Below are positions 11,040-22,100 of a DNA stretch of 64,000 bases, piece after piece (the first letter of the stretch is position 1; each line of letters starts with the position of its first letter). The position numbers and the translations under genes are program-made. The notes under the pieces are model-generated. The model was not told the origin of the DNA. It was given only the letters and a program-made list of their open reading frames with translations, and ran no database searches. Source of the stretch: Panicum virgatum (lineage: Eukaryota > Streptophyta > Magnoliopsida > Poales > Poaceae); contig NC_053137.1 of NCBI RefSeq assembly GCF_016808335.1, forward strand, positions 48,847,781-48,911,780, in the 5' to 3' direction.

Positions 11040-13576
11040 GATCCGGTTCGTATTGGCTCCAGCAACAAGAAGTCGCTGTCAGGACTCCAGCTCGGCGAGC
11101 GCAGGAGGTTGGATTGGACTATTGGAGGAGAGTCCGAGAGTCTTCGCCCGGCCCCCCGCCACCGAATGAACCCTTGGCAATTGGCATGCCGCTCAGTTCT
11201 CACTTCCCAGCCACAGCAGCACTAAATTATGTTGTGAACCCATGGACATCATTACCTAATAATGCAAATAACCTGTGCGTCCCCATGATTACCCACTCCA
11301 CATCCATGATAACTTTTCTTACCATATCCATATTTTTAATTTTCATTACCTAAAAAATATATGCACATTCAATTCTTGCTCTCATCACAACAAATAAATC
11401 TATCAATGTTTGCCATGATCAACCTTTTTCATCCCTTTGGTTTTCAATTTCTAGAAGTTTATATACAGTGATAAACACTACAAGATTAGCATTATTGGAT
11501 TATTTTAAAAAATACTTTAGAATAATTTACTTTATATTAAAATAATATTCTAAAATACTTTATTTTTAGGGAATTTAAATACTATGTTGTTTTTAAATAC
11601 ATGATGTTTGGGACAAACTAATTAACTGTTCCTAAACCTCATACTTCTTTCAAAAAAAATATCTTAGCACTAGTCAAAGAAAATATTCGAGGAGATGTAG
11701 ATATTCTAATGGACTTATATTTGTTACAGGAGGAGGTAGGATGTACTAATAGCGGACACATCGGATACAAATGACTAAAGTTAAATGTCGTTTTAGGATG
11801 TACTTCTAAAACAAAAACTTTGCAAATCTTAATGCGACAATGTGAGAAGTTTACTTGTAGGCGGGTTGCGAACGACAAGGCAAAATGTTAGCAAGAGAAC
11901 TCTGTAATCCAGGAATGCTGACATATACGTATATAGCTTCATACTCCTATTATATTCCCTCGCGAAAAGGAGCAAGAACAACATAGTCATCATGTTAAAC
12001 GTGGATATATGTATGAAAAAAATACTAGTATTAACAAATGACCCGCCTATGTTTTCTCAAAATTACGATGTCGCTTCAAAGCAAAGTGGCGGGCGGAGGA
12101 ATGTTCGAAACCCCGCGCTGTCGATGCACGCACGAGAACTTTATGCAGGGTAGGCGGAGAATTTGGTAAGCCTTCCTTCTTTCCGCCTCAGGCGAACGCG
12201 ATTAGCCACATGCTCCTCCTGTTCGATTATTGTTTGGCCTCTTCCTGGTCTGTCTTTCCGTTCCGTTTCCTGGAGCTACCTACTCGATCATCAGCAGCTG
12301 AGAACTGACTAGAGCGCGGCTGGTCGTCTTCACTGACCGGCGACCGGCGACCGGCTGCCTGCAGTTGCGTTTGCGCCCGCCGGATGCTTCGATTTGTTTA
12401 TATATACATCCTAATTAGAATTGCGGTTCAAGGGTGCTGGTTAATCATAACCAGTACTAGTCAATGCATGTTTATGACGAGAGAAGAAGCTTCTTGGAGT
12501 GTTTGACAAGGGAAAAATCGATCTAGAAGGCGAATAAGACGTGGCCATCGAGTTGTATATTCTATCAATGCAAACGGCCATGATGAGCAACAGTGCTTGA
12601 ACAGAACAGAAGAAGGTTCCTGTTGTTTGCTTCTGAATTTCTCAACTGCGTGCCGTTCTCATGCATGTGGACCATGTGTCGCTCGATCGCGACCGATCAT
12701 TTTCGCGTGATGGCACACGCTTCGTCGCATGCGCTGATTGCATCGGGTCCATTCGTCGGGTCAAAATCGCCGAGTAATTAAGCGCCAAGCACGTCCGCGT
12801 GTGCAGCAAACTGACGTCACTATGTGACATTTTTTTTGTTTATCGAATTAGTCCGGCCTGTCTTGCGTTAGCAGCTGTACAGGAAGTGTTCTTAAGTAGT
12901 AGTAGTACTAGTATGTATGCGTTATGCAATACAAGTGACTGATCCTGCAACAGATATTCATGGATATTGTGGAGCCGAGTAGTATATATGTGTATATGTA
13001 TATCTGATTTTTGACCTGGCTTCACGGGACGGATCTGACCTCGTCAAGCTGAGCTCGCCGCCTGACCTGATGGATCGGACCGCTCGAAGCGATAACGCTT
13101 GGACCTTGGAGGCAGTTGACGGCGGGGCAAGCTAGGGAGCGAAGCAGAAGCAGCCGGCCACGTACGCGCGAGAGCGGTAGCGCCGGCGGCGGCTGTGGCG
13201 AGAACACCCCCAGGGGATCTCTTCCCGGCTTCCGGGGTCGCGTCATCGGCCCTGCCCGGGCGGTATGGAGCTGGAAAGAGAGTCGTCACGGGGGTTGCTC
13301 TTGCTCCGTCCCCACGCCGCCTCGGCGGCCGCTCGGCTCGATCGCCAACGGCCGGCCACGCGCTCCTGATCCGGTGATGCATGTGCTTCCATCGGCAGGC
13401 GATGTCTGTTTCGATGGGCTGCTTCTTCTGACGCATGCATATGGCTCTGCTGATCGCCGCGGTCTGCCGCTTACGGAGGCAGGGACAAAAAAAAAAGAAC
13501 TTGACCGTTTCTACAGAGCAACTTTTTTTCCTTTTTAAGGGATTCTACAGAACAACCTTTTTTTTTTGAGTTCGCT
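11040..13576. other. Intergenic region without a gene
   Basis: AT-rich from 11220 to about 12060, then more mixed. It includes an AT-rich palindromic stretch around 11500-11590. Several frames of 60-140 codons at 12590-13540 overlap on both strands, have no start context or domain, and are rejected. The first few hundred bases are the promoter of the ATL gene. No transposon ends could be fixed. Confidence 0.4.
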
Positions 13577-13590
13577 GGAGAAGGGCAGGT

Positions 13591-14398
13591 TTTTTTTTTT
13601 TGAGAAGGGGCTGGATCCCATATATTTAGTTCATCCTGGCTTTTACAGAAAACACCCTGGAGAAGATAAAAAATACAACAAACTCCACAGCATACAAACT
13701 CCAGGAGTGTAAAGTTACACAAAGGACCCAACAGAAAGTCAAATTTGACACAGCGGTCCTCAGATCCTCCGTCGAAGCTCCCGGCCGATGCGCCACTTCC
13801 GGATCCGCCGGAGTCGGGGAAGAAGCACACGAACCAGGACATGAACTCAACCAAGTAGCCCAACGAGACCTCCAGCATTTTTTAGCCGCATCATGTTTGT
13901 CCTCTGGGGTACATCGGCCGCCGTCGCCGGACTCTTTGGCCAAGCTGTGAACCGGCGGCATCGAAAAAATCGACGACCCGGGATAGAAATCCGGCACACC
14001 AAATGGACCAGCAAGGAACACCGGTGCCTCGGAAAGGCCAAAACCCTAGCCAGGGGAGAAGAACAGGTTCCACCCCAACCGCGCATAGGGTACAAGTAAC
14101 GTACCTCATCATATCCGCAGCCGGAACAGCACCGGAGGTCACCAATGGAGACCAGGTTGAAACCGACGCCACCGTCGCAGAAGACAGGCACGGAGATAGC
14201 ATCCGCATCGAAGCCCTCCCCGATGCGGAGATACACAACCCTAACCTAACTAGACTAGTGCTAAAAGGAGGGGATATGTACACCGGTGTCGATTCCGCGC
14301 CTCCTCGTCATCCCCAATGTCGCCTCTCTGTTGCCTTCTTTCAACTGTAGCAGGGGAAGGATCGAGAGAGGGGAATGAATGCCTGCTGCTTTCTAGCG
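13591..14398 (-). mobile_element. Poly(A) retroposon 2 with 14-bp target duplication
   Basis: GGAGAAGGGCAGGT occurs at 13577-13590 and again at 14399-14412, bracketing an 808-base insert. Its left edge is a run of T (poly(A) of a minus-strand transcript) followed by GAGAAGGGGCTGGATCCC. The minus-strand body contains overlapping open frames of about 130 codons but no reverse transcriptase or recognised domain. The layout matches the elements at 8345 and 59155. Confidence 0.8.
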
Positions 14399-14649
14399 GG
14401 AGAAGGGCAGGTGGGCCAGAAAACTCGAAACTCGGCCGAATTGCGCTCATGGGCCCAAAATTCGCAGGCCAGAATCTGTGAGAAGTGGAGTCGACGTCAA
14501 AGCCCACACACCGTTTTCCTTGGGTTCAGCATTCCGTTTGGAACGGAACAGAGGGTTGCTGCTTTGCCTGCCGAATTCACGCCACCAAAATTAAGTACAA
14601 TTGACCATCTTTGATTTGTCTTGTGATAAGATCATTTTCTTGAAAAAAC

Positions 14650-14775
14650 AGTAAAAATGCAAATACTCATACACATGCATGTACGCTAATATTTATGAAC
14701 GTAGGCACACATCCTACCCCTATAGGCACATCCAACATAAAGACCATAACCAATTGAGCTACGATCGACTGATGC
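14650..14775 (-). repeat. Rearranged SINE fragment
   Basis: On the minus strand, TAGCTCAATTGG fits a Pol III A box. The left part, with CATACACATGCATGTACG and CACACATCCTACCCCTATAG, resembles the tail of the SINE at 56339-56605. The middle is missing, so this looks like a truncated or internally deleted copy. Confidence 0.35.
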
Positions 14776-16419
14776 ATGCAAAGATCATATCTAACATGGT
14801 GACATAAGTTTTTTTTAACAAAAAAAAAAGAGGTTACAGGAAGCTCACAGAACCACACATATGCTCGGACTCTAGTTTGTCCCTCCTGCAAACCCAAATG
14901 TTTGCCGTATCTCTTTTTAATACATAAAGTTTGTGACGACAAAATGGTACTACAAACTAAAAAAACACTTTTAATTTACAAGTTGGGAAACTGTTAGCTG
15001 CAATGCAGAAACAAAACAAACTGACTAGTTTGGCGTGTGGGCAGGCGGCAAGATTAAATTATCAACTTTCCAAATATTTCCACACGGTGGCGTCACATCC
15101 ACATCATCTTTTCCTGGTCCTTGGTGTCCTTTCTTAGGGACCATTAGAGCAGCTCCAGTATAGTGCGAAAACGAACCGTGAGGAGAGAGAAATAGGAGTA
15201 GAGGTCGATTTCAATGTTGCAGCAACTAAGCAGAGGGAAAAGATTCTTCTGTTCGCATCCCAAACTCTCTGTTCGATGTTTGAGGGATGGAAAGAAAGGA
15301 GGAAGAACATGAGAGAACATATGATAATTTCCTTCTTTTTTACTCGTGCGTCTCATGGATCGAACAAAGCACGGTAGGCATCGAATAGAAAACCAAATCG
15401 GTCTTAATGGGCCCACCAGTGCAGTCCTGTTCGAATCAGCACTGGCTTTGTCCTTAGATGGCTAGTATTTCGTTGCATCCCCGGGCTGCGCCATAACCAT
15501 TTTTATACTACGGTAGCTACTGCCACCACCACCAAAGCAGTACTAGTACTGTGCCACCTTGCTCATGCAATCGTGCCTGCAGTGTGCTGTGCAGTGGCGC
15601 ACGCTACAGTCTCTGCAATCTGTACTCTCTACTCTGGAGCGAGAGCCTGTGGAGTGTGGAGGCCATCTCTGCCTGATCCAGTGATCCCGCCTGAATCGTT
15701 GTCGGAAGAGTCTATTATCCATGAAACAGTGGAAGGGAATCGATCAGATCGAGCCGGGCCCAAATCTAGTATAGGATCGGAGTAGCTTGCTTCTTGCCGG
15801 CCGGAATATAATTATCTATATCGTACGCCCTGTGCCTCTTGCTGCATAATATAGGACCATGCACTATGCATGTTATTGCTAGATTGGTACTGTAGAAAGC
15901 TAGGGATCACATGACACATGCATGTGTCTACCTTGGCCTACTTTAGCTTCGGACCACACACAGCATCTGTCGAAGATAATCCTGTTAATGGTCGGACCTA
16001 GTAGCACTAGTACCTCCCAATAACACATAACTTGAAATAAGGCCATATATAAGGGTATGTGCATGCTGTATATTCAGGAGGAGAACTGAAGTTTCAGTTC
16101 TTGCACTCAATGGTTTTCACCCTTTATCAGATTTGGGCGACGTCTATGCGTTCTTCTTCCTATGATCAATCTTGTTTGTCTTCTCAGCTCTCCCTCAGTC
16201 CACCGCTAACCTCCACCAACCAGAGGCTTCTTCCTCTCCCTCCTTGGCTTGGTAAGGCCGGGCTGTCATTGTGATCCGACCATCTTCCACTAGGGGTGGT
16301 AAAGAATCCATAATTTTAAACTATAAAATCTAAGGACCGGGTCCTAAAAGGATCGGGCTCTAATCCTATACAATTTTGAGCTAAAAAATTTAAGAGTCTT
16401 GTTGGACTGTGAAGATACC
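14776..16419. other. Intergenic region without a gene
   Basis: No coding region or clear element ends. A poly-A/T stretch occurs near 14810-14830. The region around 15140-15420 begins AGAGCAGCTCCAGTA and may be an unrecognised MITE, but no target duplication was found. Confidence 0.35.
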
Positions 16420-16591
16420 ACTAGGGTCATGGCCCATTAACACTCCTATCTTCCACCCGCCGGTCTATGGTGTACTCATCCCATCCCCGTCGTACTCCCG
16501 CATCCACTAAGGCCATGGCCCATTAACACCCCTATTTTCCACCCGCTGGTAAGTGGTGTACTCACCCCATCCCGTCGGACTCCCGCATCCG
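16420..16591. repeat. Tandem duplication, 86-bp unit
   Basis: Two adjacent copies (about 16420-16505 and 16506-16591) share CATGGCCCATTAACAC, TTCCACCCGC and ACTCCCGCATCC in the same order with an 86-base offset and scattered substitutions. No coding content is seen. Confidence 0.85.
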
Positions 16592-18137
16592 TCTCCTATA
16601 TTTTCTCCTCATGTCTCCCAATCCTCTTCCACTATGCCGCAAACAAACTTCCATTATTCAAATTTCAAGCAGATTTTGGCAGGAGAAAGTTTGATAACAT
16701 CCGACATCTTAATTACACTGCGACAAAGTCTAGTACTGAGAGCATTTTTACCCGGAGAATTGCCAGAGTTTTCCCGGGAAGAAAGAGAGGAAGATTCCGA
16801 TGCGCGCATGACACACACACGTCCTACTACTGGCTCTTGACAGGACAGCGCATGGCCGCGAGAGGCAGGTACGTTCCTCTTCCTGTGCCTGGGTAAACGG
16901 TAAACCAGCAGGCCACACCTTGCGCGGGCTCGCGCACAGGGTCAGGGTCCCGATATCCTGTGCAGTCCTGCGGGCTGCGGGCAAAAAGATGAGCGGGACA
17001 GGACGGCGGCCACGGCGTAGTACGTGTTTGGCTGGTGTGGCAGGGTACTGCCTGCGCCGCCGGCTGATGAAAAGCGGCCGGAACCGAGAACCAACGCGGC
17101 GTACGCGCGCCTGGTCGCCCTTCGGGGCCTCTACCCATCGCAAATTATCTATAAAGTCCACAAAAATTCATTTATTAAAAAAATATTGAATAACTATTTC
17201 GAAATTATTGAACCAACATTTCGAAAATATTGATTCAACAATTGAAAAATGTTGAACCAGTATTGCGAAAATATTGAATCAATATTTTAAAAATATTGAA
17301 CCCAACATCTTTCTTCATCTTCTCCGGCGGCGGCGTGGTGGCGGCGCAGCGGCGGGCGGCCGAGGTGGGCGCAGCAGGAGCAGGAGCGGCACGCAGCGTG
17401 GGTGGCGGCGGCGCAGCGCGCGGAGCGGGCGCGGGGCGCGGGCAGCGGCAGTGCAGGCGCGCAGAGCTAGCGCAGGCGGCGGCGGCGCAGGCGGCGGCGG
17501 CGCAGGCGCGCAGCGCGCGGGGCGGGGAGGGGTGGCGGCGCAGGCGTGCAGCGTGCGGGCGAGCGCAATGCGGGAGCAGATGGCGGCGGCGTGGGGTGAG
17601 AGAGAAGGTCAAAGAAGAGAGAGGAAGCTAGGGTTTGAAATGGATCCAAAGGCTGTGGTTGTTTGCACGAATTTCAAATAATAAAAAATGAATACGAAAA
17701 AATCTACCTAAAGATATATATATATCTGTGTGTGTTTGACACGCTCCTCGTCCTACATCGATTGGCGTGCGTCGACCGTCGAACCGTCCAACCATGTTGT
17801 TGAGACCGGCGGCCGCGGGCGGGGCAGCAGCGCACTCCGACGGCCTCCGATCCGTGTGCGCACTGCGGCGGCGGAGGTAGTGGCGTGTGGGTTGTTCTCG
17901 GGGAATCTTGTTAACGCTGGTGTATGTCGGTATGAGACCTGCCACGGGTCTGGATTGTACGGCTGACCTTGGACTTGGAGGATTGTTGCTTACCCTCAAC
18001 AACTCAAAATAAGAAGGGTTTGTTCAGCCGTTCGAAGCCTGAAAGCTCCGGTCACCACTTTATGTTATTTCTTTAGATAAGAGCCAGCATTTAACCATTA
18101 AGGGCTATCTAGCTTGTACTCCTCAATGTCAATTAGT
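16592..18137. other. Intergenic, with GC-rich low-complexity block
   Basis: Around 17160-17310 the phrase AAAATATTGAA recurs as a degenerate tandem. 17320-17600 is GC-rich GGCGGCGGCGCAGGC simple sequence that produces long Ala/Arg/Pro frames on both strands. It ends in GAGAGGAAGCTAGGGTTTGA, which could be the leader of an unseen transcript, but no gene model holds. Confidence 0.4.
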
Positions 18138-18755
18138 AAAAAAAAAATCCAAATTACACCCTCAAACTATCATAGAAATTCGATTTTTAACCTTCAACTA
18201 TAAAATCAGATAAAATAGGACATCCAATTGTCGAAACCAGACAAATTTGGTCCTCGAGGTGATTTTCAAGTAATTTTGTATTTAAAAAAATCAAATAAAA
18301 TGTAATTAGATCTAAAAATCAAAACTATTTTATTTTAAATTAGAAAATTTGGAAACTGGTACCAAATTTTTTAAAAAAATTGTAACATATCTATTATTGC
18401 TCTATTTGAATCTTGACTATTCAAAAATAATAGATATAACTACAAGCAACTAAATATTATGAAAGTAAAAAATTGGATCTAATTAACTAAAAAGTATTGT
18501 GCCAATAGATAAGTTATATTTTTAGGAAAAAAATTGATACCCATTTTGTATTTTTGGATTTAAAATGAATTATTTATAATTTTTTAATTTGAAATTGAAT
18601 ATTTATAATTCTCATAAAATGGAAAACCACCTTTGAAACCATCTAAGGGGCCAAATTCACTCAGTTTCGATAGTTGGATGGCCTTTGTTATCCGGTTTTG
18701 TAGTTGAAAGTTGAAAATCAAATTTTCTGATAGTTCAAACTGGACTTTTCTCTTA
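18138..18755. mobile_element. Mutator-type foldback MITE
   Basis: About 125 bases at the left (AATCCAAATTACACCCTCAA, then AACTATCATAGAAATTCGAT) recur inverted at the right (end reads AAAAGTCCAGTTTGAACTAT outside-in), with roughly 75-80% match. The middle is AT-rich and non-coding. Long imperfect terminal repeats with this opening are typical of small Mutator-derived elements in grasses. A 9-bp target duplication could not be confirmed. Confidence 0.6.
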
Positions 18756-19023
18756 AAATGACCAAACTTAATTAAGCATTAAAAATTAACTTTTTATATA
18801 AACGCTAAATTATGTGATGGCCGCTAAGTAAGCACTTTGAATTGTGGTCGCGTGATGGCGAGGCCTCAGATCTCGAGTGGCTGCGCGGACGTTTAATGCG
18901 TGCCCTTAATATGCAAACTTTCATGTGGCCGGGAAAGAGATCTAGCAGGCAGTGGAGTACGCAGCATTCACTGTTTCTTCAGATGAGACACAGCTGCACG
19001 TTCTTGATTTGGATCGTTCTGAA

Positions 19024-19361
19024 GGGCCGTGTTTGGTTTAGGCTGGAAAAAATTTGGCGAAAACTTTTTGCTGCTTTGACTACTAATTTAGAGTACTAAG
19101 TAAAGTCTAATTACAAAACCACCTGCAGGATCTCTGGTGAATTCGCGAGACCAATCTATTGAGGCATTTGATCGCGTAATTAGAGAATAGTTACTGTAGC
19201 ATCACTGAAGCAAATCAACAATTAATTACCGCCATTAGATTTGTCTCGAAAAATTAGCCCCATTTCTGAAAAAAAAATTTATAAATAGACTTAATTTATT
19301 ACTCTATGTGAATATTTGTTTTTTATATAATTTTGATTTGACGTTTTACCAAACACAGCCC
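19024..19361. mobile_element. GGCC-GTTTGGTT MITE (copy A)
   Basis: Ends GGGCCGTGTTTGGTTT and ACCAAACACAGCCC are inverted repeats. Inside are diverged copies of the family core (ATTCGTCTCG-like sequence and TTACTGTAGCATCACTG). No target duplication is obvious. The same family recurs at 19915, 20382, 25712, 43796, 55672, 58382, 60088 and 60446. Confidence 0.7.
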
Positions 19362-19914
19362 TTGCCTACCGACACGACAGGACGTTGCTTATCGGCCTGC
19401 ATCTGAAACCAATGGTTCTGCGTGATCATTGCGCTATGATGATCCACACCCTACCTTAATTCATCGGTTTAGTAGTAGCATTAATATACCATCGTGGCTG
19501 AAAGCCTGCCTGTTTCTTTTTGGCCATATATATCCTTCGCTCTGTTCTGCTGGCAGCGGCCGGTGGCTAGTGGCTGGTACTGGTTTGGTGTAAAAAAAAA
19601 TACTGTTGCTTGTGTATTTCAGTTGCGTGCCCATTTCAATCTCCGTTTGAAATACTTGGTACGAGATCATTTTTTTTTAGATATTCTCGTGGAACTTGAC
19701 TTATCCCATTGGAATTTCTGCGAGAATCGCCGGAAACTCATTCTTCCAAACAGCACATCTGAATGATGCATGATCCTCTTTGGGATTCTACGCCCTCAAC
19801 CATGTGATTCTTTTTTAAAAGACCCTGAATCATTATTCTCTTCGGGATTCCACGCTTCTCTCGGTCTGCCTCAGCGTTCGCCCCCAAGCACAAGCAACAC
19901 CACACAGCGAATGA

Positions 19915-20249
19915 GGAGTGTTTAGTTGCGCTCCGTAAATTTTTTGAAAAAGCATCTTTCTACATTTGAAGTACTAAACATAGACTAATCACAAAAATAA
20001 TTACATAACTCGTCTGTAAATCGCGAGACGAATCAAATGAGCCTAATTAATCTTTCATTAGAGGTTGTTTACTGTAGCATTACTGTTGCAATTTTAGCGT
20101 CTGATTACAGCCTAATTAGGTTCATTAGATTCGTCTCGCCATTTACAGACAGCAGTCGCAATGCATTTTTTATTTCATCTAGATTTAAGTCTCCATGCAG
20201 GTGCCGAATTTTTTTTTAGAATTTTGAATTTTGTAACTAAACACGGGCC
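19915..20249. mobile_element. GGCC-GTTTAGTT MITE (copy B)
   Basis: The left end GGAGTGTTTAGTTGCG and right end ACTAAACACGGGCC are inverted. The core AAATCGCGAGACGAATCA and its complement ATTAGATTCGTCTCGCCATT form the foldback arms around TTTACTGTAGCATTACTG. No exact target duplication. Confidence 0.7.
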
Positions 20250-20381
20250 AAAACGATGAACAAAAAAGAACTGCAAAGATATCTACAGTCTACACCCCCC
20301 AACAGACACTACAGTAGAAGCAGAAAAGCTGCGCCTTCAGAAAAACATTTGCCGACTGCTCGGCGCTCGTCATCGGTCTCT

Positions 20382-20722
20382 GGCCCTGTTGAAACGAAAT
20401 TTTTTTTAAAGAAATCTGGCTAATTTGAAGTACTAAATAAAGTCTATTTACAAAACTTTTTACACAGATGGATTGTAAATCGCGAGACGAATCTAATGAT
20501 GCTAATTAATTCATGATTAATTCATAATTAGCGGATGGTACTATAGCATCACTGTTGCAATTTATAGATTAAGTAGGCTCATTAGATTCGTCTCGCGATT
20601 TACAGTCTATCCATATAAAAAGTTTGTAAATATATTTTATTTAATACTCCATGTATCTGTCGAAATATTCATGTTTTTTTTGTGTTTACGGATTTATGGA
20701 GTGGGAACTGTTAAACAGGACC
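20382..20722. mobile_element. GGCC-type MITE (copy C), TCT duplication
   Basis: 341-base foldback element starting GGCCCTGTTGAAACG and ending AAACAGGACC, flanked on both sides by TCT. Arms contain GCGAGACGAATCTAATGA and its complement. Confidence 0.75.
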
Positions 20723-22100
20723 TCTATCCTGCACGCCCTGCGAGCTGCTCTGCCGCCCGCTGCACCGCTGCTCATGCTCAGTAGGCTCCCGCCGGGGCGT
20801 AGCGACGCTGCCGCCGCCTGCGCTAGCTGCACGCATTCATGCATGGGCATCGAAACCTGGGTCTGGCTGTAGCGTGGTAGGAGCGCGCGCAGCACTTCTC
20901 GAGAGAAGAGAAGTGAGATACGATCACGATCGATGCACATGTTAGCCATAGGAGTGGGCGGAGCTAGCACCGTGTGTGGTAGGGCGAACAGTGATACCGC
21001 CATGAAGATGTTGACGTTTTTTTTATCAACACACAAACGCGCTAGATCGCGCGACGCGAGAAGAAACTCCTTACAGTACTTCCTGTGTGGAGCGGTCAGA
21101 CCGGTCAGAGGAATTGGTCAGACCGGTCGCTGTGCAGAACGACGACGATCAGACGAACCCTCATTCAGGAGGGACCCGTCGGGACAAGCGCACGCAGGGT
21201 TGCTTTAGACTCGGCAGGCCAACTAGGACGTCTTCAAACGCCATGGAGACGGAGGAACAACTGCATGTTGAGTTTGAAAAAGATAGGGTAAGAGAAAAGG
21301 TAAAGATGATAAAAAATAGATTGATTTGATAGATTCGATTGGGTTGGATCCCTCAATCGGCCGTGACTCTTTATATTTATAAAGAGAGATGATCTTATCC
21401 CATTAGAAGTTGAAATTCTAATTAATTTTGTGTCAAATTATAACTTCTAACTCGGATTTCACAGGGAAAACCGGTCTGACCGCCCCTACGAACCGGTCTG
21501 ACCAGTATGACCGAGGTGCAGAACTTTCCGAAGCCATATCTCTCTCATCCGAAGTTCAAATCGGACGTTCCATATATGCATTTTGATAGTCTCGAGGAGA
21601 TTTACGCAATGGTGAAGTCTAATTTGTATTTTGAGCAACTTGACAAAACTGGTCTGATCGATTTTAGGGATATGTCTGACCGGTCCTGCACACACAGCCG
21701 TACCAATTTTCATCATCAACAACAGATTCAGTCTCCATGGACCATGGCAGACGAGGCGAGGTAGACGACGAAGGCTGGTCTCCTCTGCCCACCAGCTAGA
21801 GCGGCAGGCACTTCGCGATGCCTCGTGCGCTCCGAGCCCGCCACGGGTGCGCTCTCGTGGCGGCGCTCATATCGGTGGGATGCCATGTCAGTAGCGTTCG
21901 CTTTGTGGCGAAATTTTCCCGGCCGGCTTACCGATCGAGGAGGCAAATACCTCGAGGTTTTGTTCCATCAACTGGTTCACAAACTGATCACGCACGTGAG
22001 CTAAACATACCCCGGCTGGGTTGGGAACCTGGCCCCGCCCAAGGCAAGGAGCAACCCAGTGAATTCAGCTTGGCCCGAAGCCTAGCCCATGCGGAGAAGA
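20723..22100. repeat. Repeat-derived block with GACCGGTC motifs
   Basis: No gene is recognised. The palindrome GACCGGTC or close variants (GGTCAGACCGGTC, ACCGGTCTGACC, TCTGACCGGTCC) occur at least six times between 21090 and 21700, in both polarities. This is a composition typical of old grass retroelement or DNA-transposon ends, but no LTRs or terminal repeats could be fixed. Confidence 0.45.

Noticed and set aside
17274..17681. Ala/Gly/Arg-rich frames around 17.3-17.7 kb
   Set aside because: GGCGGC-type low-complexity DNA giving open frames on both strands.
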